Assembly (NCBI GenBank): GCA_944474755.1
Contig: OX104114.1
Coordinates: 47,185,070-47,249,069 of the forward strand
DNA from: Limnoperna fortunei
Taxonomy: Eukaryota > Mollusca > Bivalvia > Mytilida > Modiolidae
Reading direction: 5' to 3'
DNA: 64,000 bases
Of the stretch, positions 22,873 to 49,920 are shown one piece after another. The position numbers and the translations under genes were made by a program. The notes under the pieces are model-generated. The model saw nothing but the letters and a program-made list of their open reading frames with translations. It had not been told where the DNA came from and did no database searches. The first letter of the stretch is position 1. Each line of letters opens with the position of its first letter.

Positions 22873-23376
22873 GTGTTGGTTAGCTATCTTTTTGTACCGT
22901 CATCCAGAGAACGTATACGAAAACTGACACCCAAGGCCAAGATGAATTTTGATGAAACTAGAAAACTTAAAGACAATTGTGACAAAATTTGGTATAAAAT
23001 TGAAGATTTAATTATAACCCTCAACAATAAACATACCCTTGAAGATTTGAGACATTTAGAAAAGAACATTAGTGACAACTTCAAGCAGTTTTGTGTCAAG
23101 TCTGAATAGTACAAAGGTTACCTTCAAAGACAAAATACGAAAGATGCCTTGACTATACTACAAGAGCACAATGAACATTTCAACGAGTGCATAGGTTCTG
23201 TAAGAAAAGTCACTCACAGAAAGTATAAAGGTATGGAAGAGGGAGATTGTTGTAGAGCTGTCAAAGTTAGTAGGTCTAGTAAGTCAGTGGCAAGTCGTAA
23301 GAGGGCCAAAGCTGAAGAAGAAAAAGTTCGTCTACAGTTTATACTCTATATAATACCTATTCTTTACATCTGGTGA
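22873..23376 (+). pseudogene. Retroelement gag-like ORF remnant
   Basis: Two stretches in the same frame (22873-23109 and 23149-23376) are separated by one stop codon. The first reads SSRERIRKLTPKAKMNF with a charged, probably helical region. The second ends in SRKRAKAEEEKVRLQFI. This resembles the N-terminal part of capsid-like proteins of LTR retrotransposons such as BEL/Pao, where a basic segment and a RAKAE..K.RL helix precede the rest. No protease, reverse transcriptase or LTR is attached. The family assignment is uncertain. Confidence 0.45.
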
Positions 23377-24555
23377 AAGAAAAACTGTGAACTATTATCT
23401 GAAAAAATGAATATGTTACCACTACATACGTTACCTACGTTAACACTACACAAATTACCAACTACATAGAAACTACGCCGAGGCAATGACGAGGTATTTT
23501 TGTTGTTGTTTCACATGATTTCAGTAAGCTCACTGAGGCCACACTAGCTTCAAGTTCGGGTAAAGATTAATTTTTGTTTTGTCAAAATTTGACATTTAAA
23601 TTAATCAACCAAGGTGTGTAAATCTGATGTAATAAAAATGTATTGTTTTCAATAAAGTGTTCGAACTTGTATTTTTCTTAAGTTTAAGGATATTAAAATC
23701 GTAAGCTAATATATTAATATGTTATGAGTGCATCTTTTAAACACAGAAGGCAAAGCCAAATATTTGATACAAACGTTACACATGAGTCACGTATGTATCC
23801 TACATTATTAACTGACCGGAAATAACAAGAGTTTATTATGATTGGAGTCGTGCACACTCTGCCTGCATAAAGATTGTAACCCACAACCTGAGTATTGACA
23901 GGCAGGTGATCATTATCTACCTTTTCCCTCGGCAATAAGACCCCGGCTAGATTTGAATACTTACGTTACTGTTATGATTCTAGGCAAACAGTCTTTTAAA
24001 TAGTTACTGTTTTATTATTTTTAGTTGTTTAAACTGACATTTCACTGGAAATTGAGTAAATCAGATTGTTAAAGTTACCAATGGGTTAAATACCGTTCGT
24101 CTGTATTCAAATTTGAATACATCTAGATTTATGTATCTACGTTACCTTAGCCTTTTGCATTGCACAGGTAAATGTACAGTTTTTTTTTTAAATATTCTGT
24201 GGTTAAATCTATGTGATTTCATTTGACACTAAGTATATATTCTTTATCTATTCAAATGCTGTCCGTATTTTTTTCAAACTTGTACACAAATTATGATTTT
24301 TCGCATGTCAAACTTGACTGTTTTGAACACTTGTATGTTTCTCAAAATTAATAGAAAAATAGCAATTGTGCCAGTTTTGTTAAATTTGCATTAAATTAGT
24401 ATAAATTCAGTGTTCATTAGATGTTTGGCCTTTAAAAGTGGAAAACAACATGTTTAATACATACGTTACCATGGTTTGTTAATTTAAATTTAAAGACAAA
24501 ATTATTTATTTTTCACCACTAAGTTTATTTTATATGCTCCTTTAAATGAATATAG
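23377..24555. other. Intergenic; contains a degraded SINE fragment
   Basis: The only recognisable piece is at about 23830-23935 (minus strand), a worn version of the family 1 SINE head and body (ATTGGAGTCG..CACACTCTGCCTGC, CAACCTGAGTATTGACAG). Nothing else was identified. Confidence 0.45.
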
Positions 24556-24703
24556 GATTAAACACCGGGTTTTAGAAATTATCAATGTGTGAACTCCGGC
24601 GACTTATCACAAACTAAATCAAGTCCGAAGGACTTAATGCCAAGTTTGTGAGGGAGTCGAAGGACTTTAGACATTTACAATTTCCTAAAACACAGTGTTT
24701 AAT
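24556..24703. repeat. Imperfect foldback repeat
   Basis: ATTAAACACCGGGTTTTAG near the left edge is the approximate inverse of CTAAAACACAGTGTTTAAT at the right edge. Inner parts also pair (CTCCGGCGACTTATCACAAAC with GTTTGTGAGGGAGTCG). Also contains AAGTCCGAAGGACTT. Confidence 0.7.
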
Positions 24704-25268
24704 CTTTATAATTCTCATAAATAGTCATTGCAATTTTAAATCTAGAAAAAACCAGTTACAGAAAACCATCTTGATAAAAAATGTATCAAAGCCGGAAAGC
24801 TAAGGAACATACAAAACATAGTACAAACGGAATCTAGGTTCTGTAAATATTAATAGAAAACACAACAAAATGATGAAACCTAATTTTTATGTTTATTATA
24901 TTTAATTTGAAATCTCAATCGATTTAATTAGAAATCATTGCGACAGAATAAACATTGTTCCCTCTTCATTGCGATACTCTAGGAGGACGCCATCTTTGTT
25001 TACATTGGATACCGAAAGTAGTTCGCTCAGAGGAAATATCGATTTATGAATGATCTGAGTTAATATTCATAAATTACATTATAAATAGAAAATTAATTGA
25101 AATACTTTCTGTATTACAGCAAATATTTAGAATCCTAGAATCCACCTGCATTGAAAAAATATAAAATTATTCTAAAATAAAAATTTTATATCAAAAACAC
25201 AATCGCTTGACAGTATCTTTATCGTTGTTGCAAAACTATATATAGTCCATGTTTTCTTCCTGGAGATA
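24704..25268. other. Intergenic, nothing recognised
   Basis: AT-rich, no supported gene. Confidence 0.3.
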
Positions 25269-25447
25269 GAATAATAGGTTCTTCCGTACGTTTTGGGGAA
25301 AGACCGGTTGATCTTTAACGAGTGATAGAAATTTTTGTCTTTTGGCTCGTTCCGCTTTGCACCACTCGCGAAAAGACATAAAAATTTCTATCACTCGTGA
25401 AAGATCAACCGGTCTTTCCCAAAAACGTATGAAAGAACCTATTATTG
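25269..25447. repeat. Long near-perfect palindrome (foldback element)
   Basis: Left arm AATAATAGGTTCTTCCGTAC through GGAAAGACCGGTTGATCTTT, ACGAGTGATAGAAATTTTTG and TCTTTTGGC. The right arm is its inverted complement and ends AAAGAACCTATTATT. Arms of roughly 78 bp flank a loop of about 20 bp near 25347-25367. Few mismatches, so it should extrude or fold strongly. Confidence 0.88.
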
Positions 25448-25469
25448 TTTTAGACTCCATTGTCTCTTA

Positions 25470-25592
25470 CATCCAATCGGAACGCCGGAAACAAGAACGT
25501 TGTAACGTTCTTGTTTCTGGCATTTTTATTGGATGACGCAGCAAGTACAGATGTGTGCGCGTGAGCTCATCTGTACTGGGTCATCTTTACCA
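25470..25592. repeat. Two further short palindromes beside the long one
   Basis: The first runs from TCCAATCGGAACGCCGGAAA, pivots at AACGTTGTAACGTT and closes with TTTCTGGCATTTTTATTGGA. The second is AGTACAGATG - TGTGCGCGTGAGCT - CATCTGTACT at about 25540-25580. Both are non-coding. Confidence 0.75.
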
Positions 25593-25919
25593 GAAATCGG
25601 CCATTTACGGAAGAATAAGGCAATCAACACGAGTCTTTCATTCTATATATATGTTACCTTTGTGTATTTATGTTGAAATGAATGAAATTGAAGGTTACGT
25701 AGGTATCAACTCTAATTTATAACAGAAATAGCACGTGATTTAAAATATCAGCATCTTTTGATCTATTCAAATGGTTTGTTGATTTGTAAGGTCTGAAAGT
25801 TTAAGCCTGACAGATTTCATAGTGAAATTATGGATCATCAACTAACACTTTTATTTTTTAGTTTAAAATAAATTGGAATTGCACCTTATTGCTGAGAATG
25901 TGTGATATGCGCAAACTTT

Positions 25920-26060
25920 ATCCATATACTTTTTCTATATATGCACATAGTTTTTATATATATGCACATTTGTCTTTATATGTTTTCTATATATGCATTA
26001 AGACAACTCAGACCGTATAAGAAGACAACTCTGGCCGTATCAGAAGACAACCCCGACAGT
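25920..26060 (+). repeat. Left arm of a large inverted-repeat element
   Basis: Contains TGCACATA-TTTTTCTATAT units and then AGACAACTC-AGACCGTATAAGA repeated about three times with variation. The inverse of the same order appears at 26690-26743 plus 27174-27590. Confidence 0.75.
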
Positions 26061-26689
26061 CTTTGAAGTTATTTTAGGAAATTCTCACCCCTACGGGGTA
26101 AAATCAGGACACTGCCAGCATTCTGCAATCTATTTTTAGTGTACTCTTAGGTGACATAACATTCCAGCGCTTATCCCAAGATCTTGTTCTTGTTTAACCC
26201 ATTCCAGGTTGTTTTCCGGCTAAATCATTACTTTTGAAGGAATGTTAAGCCAATCAAATGAACAAATGAAAGATATTTTTATAGTTATATATTAATCTCT
26301 CGTCTTCTATCTTTGAAATCTTCAGTTTCTTTCATTTTCTAGTTTCACATGCGACCTTTACATCTTCCCGCAACAGGTATATAAGAATGGAAAATTACAG
26401 GTTTCGTTTAAATGTTATCATATTTAATTTTATCTCAGCTCACCTACTTGGCTTTAAATATTTTAAATTACGATTTTGACTATAATTAATCATTGTTACT
26501 TATTTTTGATGCAGGCAGGGACATTGTATATTACAAGTGTATATGTTCCGGATCGAGGGATTAAAATATTTTATTTATAATTGATAAAATGAAAAATAAC
26601 AATTTAACGTATTTATCACATTTATTAACAGAACAATAGTCAATTCTTTAGTCGATATTAGCGTTCATTTAAGGGCTGAGATGACTTCA

Positions 26690-27590
26690 CATCGGTCCGA
26701 GTTGTCGTCTGATACGAACGGAGTTGTCTTCTTAAGCGGTCTACTGGGATCATACTGGGAGGGTTCCCAGTGCTCGACCGACAGAGCAGCCCAGCGCGTC
26801 CCCGGGTGGCGGGTAAGGGAGAGCCTCTCGTTGGGGGGGTTGTCAGGTTATAATACGGAAAGCCTGACCGCGGACCGTAGTGAGTAACATGTTTGGAGAG
26901 TGCCACGCTCCTTGCATGATAAAGACCCCTTTTGTAGATTTCGAAAAAGAGTAGGCTCAATGTAGCCGCTACAAAAGGCTAAATTTTCCGCCTCTACCCA
27001 AAACTCCATACTTTTCCAGTGGCAGTCAAAATTGTATTCGCTGTGACCCATCCCACCCCCATTTTCCGTTGATTTATTGTTTGTTAACTTGTTCCCTTCC
27101 TAAATATAGCTGAAATACTGCTCGCTGGACGTTAAGCAGACATCCAATCAATCAATCAATCTTAAGCGGTCTAAGTTATCTTTAAACTAATGCGGATGTA
27201 ATTATATAAAAAAGTATGTGGATATATAAAGAAAAACTATGTAGGAAAAGTATATACAGTAGACAAAGTTGTGCATATATAGAACGAATAATCGTACCCT
27301 CGCTTTTTTTGTCGAGCTAATCCGACAAATCACAAAACTAACAGTGGATAATAACGGCAGTAAAATTCGGCTTAGTTCAAGTATATAGACAAAGTATGTG
27401 CATATAAAGAAAAAATGTGTGCATGTAGATAAAAAGCATGTGCATACATAGAAAAAAATGTGCATATATAAATTAGTATGTGCCTATGGAGAATAAGTAT
27501 ATTCATATAAAAATTAGTATACTATAGAGAAAAAGTATGTGCATATATAAAAGCAAGAACACATGAGGCAGTTACGGCGTTCCATAAACA
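26690..27590 (-). repeat. Right arm of the inverted-repeat element, split by a SINE
   Basis: 26690-26743 carries GAGTTGTCGTCTGATACG and GGAGTTGTCTTCTTAAGCGG. After the SINE, 27174-27590 carries GTATGTGCATATATA-type units and ends GGCAGTTACGGCGTTCCATA. Read in reverse complement it matches the left arm and the fragment at 19930-20060. Confidence 0.75.
26744..27160 (+). mobile_element. SINE, family 2, with 13-bp target duplication
   Basis: 417 bp, beginning TACTGGGATCATACTGGGAG or just after it, and containing CAGTGCTCGACCGACAGAGC, GCGCGTCCCCGGGTGGC and GTGCCACGCTCCTTGCATGA. It ends GCTGAAATACTGCTCGCTGG and an (AATC)n tail. CTTAAGCGGTCTA is repeated at 26731-26743 and 27161-27173. The head is not clearly a tRNA, so the promoter origin is unknown. 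Confidence 0.85.
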
Positions 27591-27764
27591 TGTGTTGTGT
27601 AATTCTGGTGTGTTATTTAATTCCGGGTTTAAAGTTTACATGGTTGACGTGTTTATTTATACTGGCGTATATACTGTCGAGACAAAAGGAATTCATTCTA
27701 ATCTGAAAGTTTATGGTGAATTTGCATAAGTAATATTACAAATATACTATTTAGATTTAAAGAC
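27591..27764 (+). promoter_or_regulatory. Upstream region of the dioxygenase gene
   Basis: Short stretch between the inverted-repeat element and the predicted start codon. No convincing TATA box or initiator could be fixed. Only its position suggests it holds the 5' UTR and perhaps the promoter. Confidence 0.3.
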
Positions 27765-43980
<16,216 letters not shown>

Positions 43981-45799
43981 ATTCTGTCACATAATTTATC
44001 TAAATGTTATTTATTCTACCATGCAAGTATATTTATTCAATTCTCCTAAAACAGAATCAAGTAAAGCTTTTCCACAAGTTGAAAATTGTTTATGCTTCTT
44101 GTAATATAATGGCGTTTGTCTCCATGTTGATTTACTATTTGATATATGTGTTACCTATTGCAGAACCTAAACTGTGTCGACTTATTTGTCTAATATATGT
44201 AAATTAACCTGTATATATAGTAAGACGTTAAGAAACATGTAAACGTAGCTGTTATTATGAAAGTTGCATTTCTACAATACAAGTGGAATATTGTCATTTT
44301 TTAAATACTTACTTTACCTTGACTGAGCCACTTTAAAATATTCATGTTAAGTATGGGACAACTGTTTCTGTTTTCCGGTTCTGACAAACTTTATTAACTT
44401 TGAAGCTGATGCTTGAAAGAACAGCTCTAAGCACTCATAGTCTTCACTGAACTGACATCTTATAGTCTGCCATCTTATATGCAATAACTTGAAAATTAAA
44501 ACAACAGACGGAAAATTGAAAGCTATCACTTTTATATAAGGAAGACAAATGACCCATGTGAGTTAGTTTGCTTTCTTTCCGTTCGCCATTGTCGTCCTTG
44601 CTTCAACAAATTAAGAATTTATTAATATATATTAAATTTGCCAGTGAGCTAAGCCATCTGGCAGCTATCGTTGTTTAACTTATATTAAACCAGGTAATAA
44701 TTGTCCTGATTTAAAGTTAGCTTGTTTTTTGACCGACTAGACAATGTCGTTCTATTATCATCGAAAAACTCTCAAATGTTCGTGTTATCGCAATAACTCA
44801 GGACATTTTATGTTTTATAATGTATATATATCATATGATTATGCCATCCGCAGTGTAGTTTGTTTTCTAACCTCAAGCGAAAAATCCCATTCGATGAGTG
44901 TACATATACGTTCCGCTGTTCGTCCATTGTTCATTTTTATACAGCTAAATTACATGTAAAACTTTAATTTCTTGATTCGTATAATAAACCGACAAGCTAA
45001 TTTTACTAATGCACAGTTACATCAGTGAATGAGTACATGCTGATTTGGTTAAAGAATGTATGTCGAGAACTTGTGTTTGTATGCTTTCAGGTGTATTTCA
45101 CGCAAATATCCCACAACTACGAAAAATCTTGTTATCCCGAGGAGATATTATGTTTCACGCATGTTTTGTTGTGTCGATACTTCTTCAGATTTATAAATGA
45201 ATCTGATAAAAAAACAATCTTAGAAGTAGTAACAAAAGGTACACCAAGTTTCTCGCACAGAAGCCTAAATTTACGATCGAAAAACACAGACTGTTTGATG
45301 TACTAAAACTATTTTATCATCAATATTTATATTTTGCAATTTAAGAAGTTAAAACTTTATTTGATGTTTTTGTTTTAACTCGGCATACTCGGCATTTAAT
45401 GCCGTCACACTGAATTTGCATAGTTATTATTTCTAATTAAAGCTATATTAGATTCAAATAATCATATCCAAAATTCTAGATATATTTCTTTCAAAGTGTA
45501 TATAAAGAAAAGTTGTCATATTTGAACCATATTATATGTTATGGTGTATATAGTCTATATATTGTTCAAATAAAAGTCCAATATTAACTGGAATTTCTGT
45601 TTTCCTTAATTCACTAGTACTTTCACTAATACTTAGTATTATGCCTTCCGAAAATCTTCAGCAGTGGATTTCACAACAAAATCGTAAGTGTAAAGTCTAT
45701 CGCAAGGCAAGGAAGATCAATGGGAAATGCACGTCACTTTTTGTAAAAAAACAATGCAGTTGAATAAATATCGTTAATAATGTTAATATTGTTTTTGTT
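43981..45799 (+). other. Downstream of the dioxygenase gene; 3' UTR, then nothing recognised
   Basis: Candidate AATAAA hexamers lie near 44993 and at about 45567. The one used cannot be told. The ORF 45025-45306 has no recognisable domain. Confidence 0.35.
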
Positions 45800-46057
45800 T
45801 GTTTGTTTGATGGTGTTTAACGCCACTTTCAACAATTTTTCAGCTATATCATGGCGTCCAGTTTTATTGGGGGAGGAAGCCGGAGTACCCAGAGAAAAAC
45901 CCCGAACTGCGTTAGGAAAACTGGCAATCCTTGTCAATTAAGATTGGAGTCGGGTACACCCTGCCTGCAGTGAGAATCGAACCCGCAATCTCAGTATTGA
46001 CAGACCACGTGATCAATAGTAGACGAACTACCTTGACCACTCGGCCACCGAGGCCCC
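45800..46057 (-). mobile_element. tRNA-derived SINE, family 1, minus strand
   Basis: Intact-looking copy with GGGGCCTCGGTGGCCGAGTG and GGTTCGATTCTCACTGC on the minus strand, the CCGGCTTCCTCCCCCAATAA body and a (CAAA)n tail. The target duplication is not clear. Confidence 0.85.
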
Positions 46058-47219
46058 ATACGTTTATAACGTTACTAACGGTAACGTTTATATGAGTATT
46101 AGGGCAGTTAATACATACATACAAAATATATTAAAAATAATAATTGTCAGTTACATAGTTATGAGCGTCCATTAAGGATGGGTTTAAATTTCTTTATAAA
46201 GTTGTTTTTCTTTTATTTCTCGTAAAACATCACTTAACGTCTTAATTTTATAAAATGAAAGTATTTTTAAAGACCCCTACTGCACGTATTTAAATGTTGA
46301 CTAAGTGGTATTGTTCGATATTAGGGGTTGCTTTAGCGCACTACGTGTCTGACAAAATGTATGATTAGTACACTTAATATTATAAATTCAATTTCCACTT
46401 TTACAGTTACTATTCTTTCGGAGTAAATTTTTCGTCAATTGTCTAAAATTATTTCATTACTCGTATGAATGTATGAATATCTTTTGGTGTTGCCACATTT
46501 TTTTTGTACTTTAAAAGTCTGTCGTGAATAAGAATTAAATTGTACTTTGGTTGATGAACGTTTTAAGTTTTTAGGTTATTTTTTACTCTGGAGTTTTATC
46601 GTTTATTAAGTTTTTAAGCTTATTACTCTGTGCAACTATTGGAATGTTGCGTTTTGGGACATTGAATATATTTTTGCTGCAGGATTATGAGTAACCACAC
46701 AAGTAACTAGTGCTGTTTTTGATTGCAAGCAGGTCACAAAAAGTCCCATCCCGTCTACAAACAAAGTCAGTCACAAGGCATTCTTATTTTGTGCATTGAA
46801 ATTACCTACATATCTAATTTCGTTGTAATCGGAGAAAGAGGGGGAGTGTGGTGAAACGGTTGCTTTTAAAGAAACGACGAGTTCCCGTCATTTTTTTTAA
46901 ATGCTCGGGATAGTCAACTGTATCAGTGTATGAATTTTCATTGAAATTGCTCCAGCCATCCCTGAGGTCTGCGAAATACTTTTATTTTCTACGGCGGCCA
47001 TTTTGAAATCTAAAAACGATGTGCACAACTAGACATGACATTCTATGTTTGTGCAAAGTTTCATAAGGTTCCCTCGACTATTTCTAAAAACAAAAGAGTC
47101 GTACAAACTCTCTGATAAGATAATAAGAAAGCGAGCAAAAACTCCTTGTGGTCGAGGACTTAATTAAGCTATTGTCTGTCAGTTAGACATTTTCTGTAGC
47201 ACGAAATTCGGCTATTGGT
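46058..47219. other. Intergenic, nothing recognised
   Basis: No supported gene. Confidence 0.3.
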
Positions 47220-47880
47220 ATCTGTGTCGATTTTTTAAAGGCATTGTTCATAACGGCTAATGTGTATCCTCGTTGAAAAGGAACGTATTTCATTCTTCAA
47301 GTCGTACTTTTCTTTAATCCGTTTGTCTATAACTGTGCATATTTTCGTGCTAAACAATATGGAATATTCCGTTTGTATGTGATGGATGGCAGGATTTGAA
47401 ATTTAAATATTGATGAGTCCGAATCTTTGAAGTAAATATCGGTTATAATTTCTCTATTTAAATTTTTCTCCACAAAGATATCCAGATGCGGTACTTGTTG
47501 GTTGCTTATTTTCGATGTAAAAATTAATGGCGGATTGCAAATCATTTAGAATTTCACTAAATGTTTTCAAACTATGATCGGGTTTTGTCCAGATTGTAAA
47601 ACAATCAACTAAAATTCTATTCCATTAATTTGCTATGTATTTTGCCAGCTTAATGCCTTATGTATTCTCGATTATTTTTGGTATATATTTTGTTCAGGTC
47701 TGTCTCAAGTTCAAGCTGGTTGATGTTTGAATGGAAGGGACAGAAATTTAGACCCTTGCTAAGAACTTGTTTCTCATGTGTAGTAAGAGGATAAGGCGAC
47801 AGATAGATTAATGACTGTGTTCCGTTCTTTCTTTCCGAGTAAATCAAATACGTTTTCCTTTGTTATTTGATTGTATTGTT
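47220..47880 (-). pseudogene. Penelope-like element reverse-transcriptase remnant
   Basis: Read on the minus strand, 47847-47650 gives YLSPYPLTTHEKQVLSKGLN followed by FCP, and 47545-47327 gives QQVPHLDIFVEKN, IITDIYFKDSDS and KRNIPYCLARKY. The LSKGL.F.P opening and the PHLDI / TDIY / NIPY.LAR series in this order are typical of Penelope-like reverse transcriptases. The catalytic centre between them is missing, since only about 100 bp separates the two pieces. No GIY-YIG endonuclease was seen. Inactive. Confidence 0.7.
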
Positions 47881-47945
47881 GATGTTTGATAATTTACTCT
47901 TCAAATTGCTTCTGGTACTCCATCTTTGACTGAATTTGTTATATA

Positions 47946-47965
47946 ATATATATATATATATATAT
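47946..47965. repeat. (AT)n microsatellite
   Basis: Short AT dinucleotide run at the 5' edge of the next repeat. Confidence 0.9.
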
Positions 47966-47967
47966 CA

Positions 47968-48470
47968 TCGACAGCAACATTCCAGCAGCTCCAGCGTACA
48001 TTTTACAACATACGTTATTCTAGATCCTGCGATTGTTATTCCGATTTTCTAGACCGATCACTGCTGTTGAGTGCTAAACTACTCAAACAAGGGTTTGTTG
48101 TACCTAGGTTGATGTTATCTCTCCAGAAGTTCTATGGTCGGCACCACGACTTAATTGACGGATATGGGAAATCAGTGCCTCAAATATGATCTGATATTTT
48201 CGCTGAGTCATAGGTAGTGTTTCCTATTCCTGGATTTGACTTTTCCCGAGACAAGACAATGAGTAACTCGACCGGTGTCTAATTAGAGGCAGGCACTGCT
48301 TACTCGTCCGGAGCACCTAAGTGCACCCATGGTTTTTATTGGGTTCGGGTTACTCTCTTTCTGCGTTTTATGTTTTTGGTTTTTGTGTTGTGTTTGTTTA
48401 TATCCGGATTTGTAACTGTCTCTTGGCTTTTGGTTCTTGTTGTTCGGTCGGTTTTCTTTATTATTTTCAT
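47968..48470 (+). mobile_element. RT-tail repeat family, best copy
   Basis: The frame from about 48048 reads DFLDRSLLLSAKLLKQGFVV, then KFYGRHHDLIDGYG and a stop. I associate this ending with reverse-transcriptase-bearing elements of molluscs and cnidarians, but the class is uncertain. The 3' UTR follows with CGAGACAAGACAATGAGTAA, AGGCAGGCACTGCTTACTCG and ATATCCGGATTTGTAACTGT, ending near TTGTTCGGTCGG. 5'-truncated, so no polymerase domain is present. Confidence 0.75.
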
Positions 48471-48898
48471 ATATAAAGTTTAGCTATCCTACCCGTGGAG
48501 ATCGAAAAGTTATTTGTACTTTTGATGCAAATGCCACCACGGTGCCTAAATTAGGATATACAAAACAGTATTCATATTATTATATGTGTACACTTAATAA
48601 GGAAGAAAGAGTATATTTTTATTACAAATTTGCAAAATATTAATAATTATAGATAAATGTATAATGATCAGAAAAGAATAGGCAATTCTGAATTATCTAC
48701 ACTAAATAGCAAGATTTTATTTTCATTGCTTAATATATCAAAATGTTTATTGCTAGTTATGATACTAGTTAACAATATTTCTGTCTACCTCAAATTTTGG
48801 ACAATAAAAAATTAAGCACATTTTCAACAACATTTCTGTTACATATAGTACATAGTCTATGTGAGGAGATGAGAAATCTTGTGAAAATGGAAAATCTT

Positions 48899-49172
48899 AT
48901 GGAAAATCAGTATCTCAAATACGATCTGACATTTTTGCTGAGTCAAAGGTAGTGTTTCCTGGATCTGACTTTTCCCTAAACATGACAATGAGTAACTCGA
49001 CGGGTGTCCAATGAGAGACAGGCACTGCTTACTCGTCCGGAGCACCTCAGTGCACAATAGTTTTTATTGGGTTCCGGTTACTCTCTTTCTGTTTTTTGTT
49101 TTTGTGTTGCGTTTGTCTATATCCGGATTTGTATCTTTCCCTTGTTGTTCGGTCGGTTTTCTTATCTATTTT
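48899..49172 (+). repeat. RT-tail repeat family, further copy
   Basis: Shares CAAATACGATCTGACATTTT, ATGACAATGAGTAACTCGAC, CAGGCACTGCTTACTCGTCC and TGTCTATATCCGGATTTG with the copy at 47968, in the same orientation, 0.9 kb away. Confidence 0.75.
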
Positions 49173-49389
49173 TTGTCTATGCTCAAGGTTGTAATGGATA
49201 TTTAAATAGTTTTCTAAGCCTAAGTTTGTTTTTGCAGATTAAAGATTTTAAGTTTGCTATTTCAGAATTTATCAATTTGTTGTTGTTTCCATTCTTTATT
49301 GAATAAAGAAAGAAGCAAAGAATTTATAGTCTTTTTAAATTAATGAAGAGATTCACATCATGTTGTAGTCTTCACATTTAGATATTCAG

Positions 49390-49920
49390 CACTAAGCAAT
49401 TTTAATATAACATTTAGGGACCTTACCATGATTTTTCGTTTTCCTGATTTAATGTTTTCTTTTTAAATGAAACATGTATATGCTTCATTTAAAAATGACA
49501 GAACAGCAACATGTATTCTGTATTCTTGTGCACACAATAATAGATTTTCAAAATTTTAAATGTATCTTTTCACATGACAAACCTGAATATAAATTTTGTA
49601 GGGATATTTTTACCTTTTTATATTTGAATGCTAAATAATTCAATATTCCAGATATTTCACTCCCATATGTCAATATAGGTATTATAGTATGATCAAAAGA
49701 TTTAAAAAAATACTAGTTTTAATAGATGGATGTTATTATAGAAAATATTACGTATTTTAAAAAGGCTTTAACGGATTTCTTATATAATTCACTTTGGGCA
49801 GAGCTAATAGTTCAGATGAACTAACATATAGGCCCAAATATTTATAAGCTGGATACAGTCAAGAGTTGTATTCTATTCTTAAATATAAATATCTCTTTAA
49901 TTTGTCTTAAATGTAATATG
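49390..49920 (-). pseudogene. LINE reverse-transcriptase thumb-region fragment, minus strand
   Basis: On the minus strand, pieces read YLGLYVSSSELLALPK in one frame and LFDHTIIPILTYGSEISG in another. These are conserved downstream of the catalytic site in several LINE families (a YLG...S..G and LFD..I.PIL.YGSE pattern). Frames are broken and the catalytic region is absent. Confidence 0.55.

Noticed and set aside
45025..45306. 93-aa ORF downstream of the dioxygenase gene
   Set aside because: Considered as an exon of another gene, but no homologous motif or phase-compatible partner was found.
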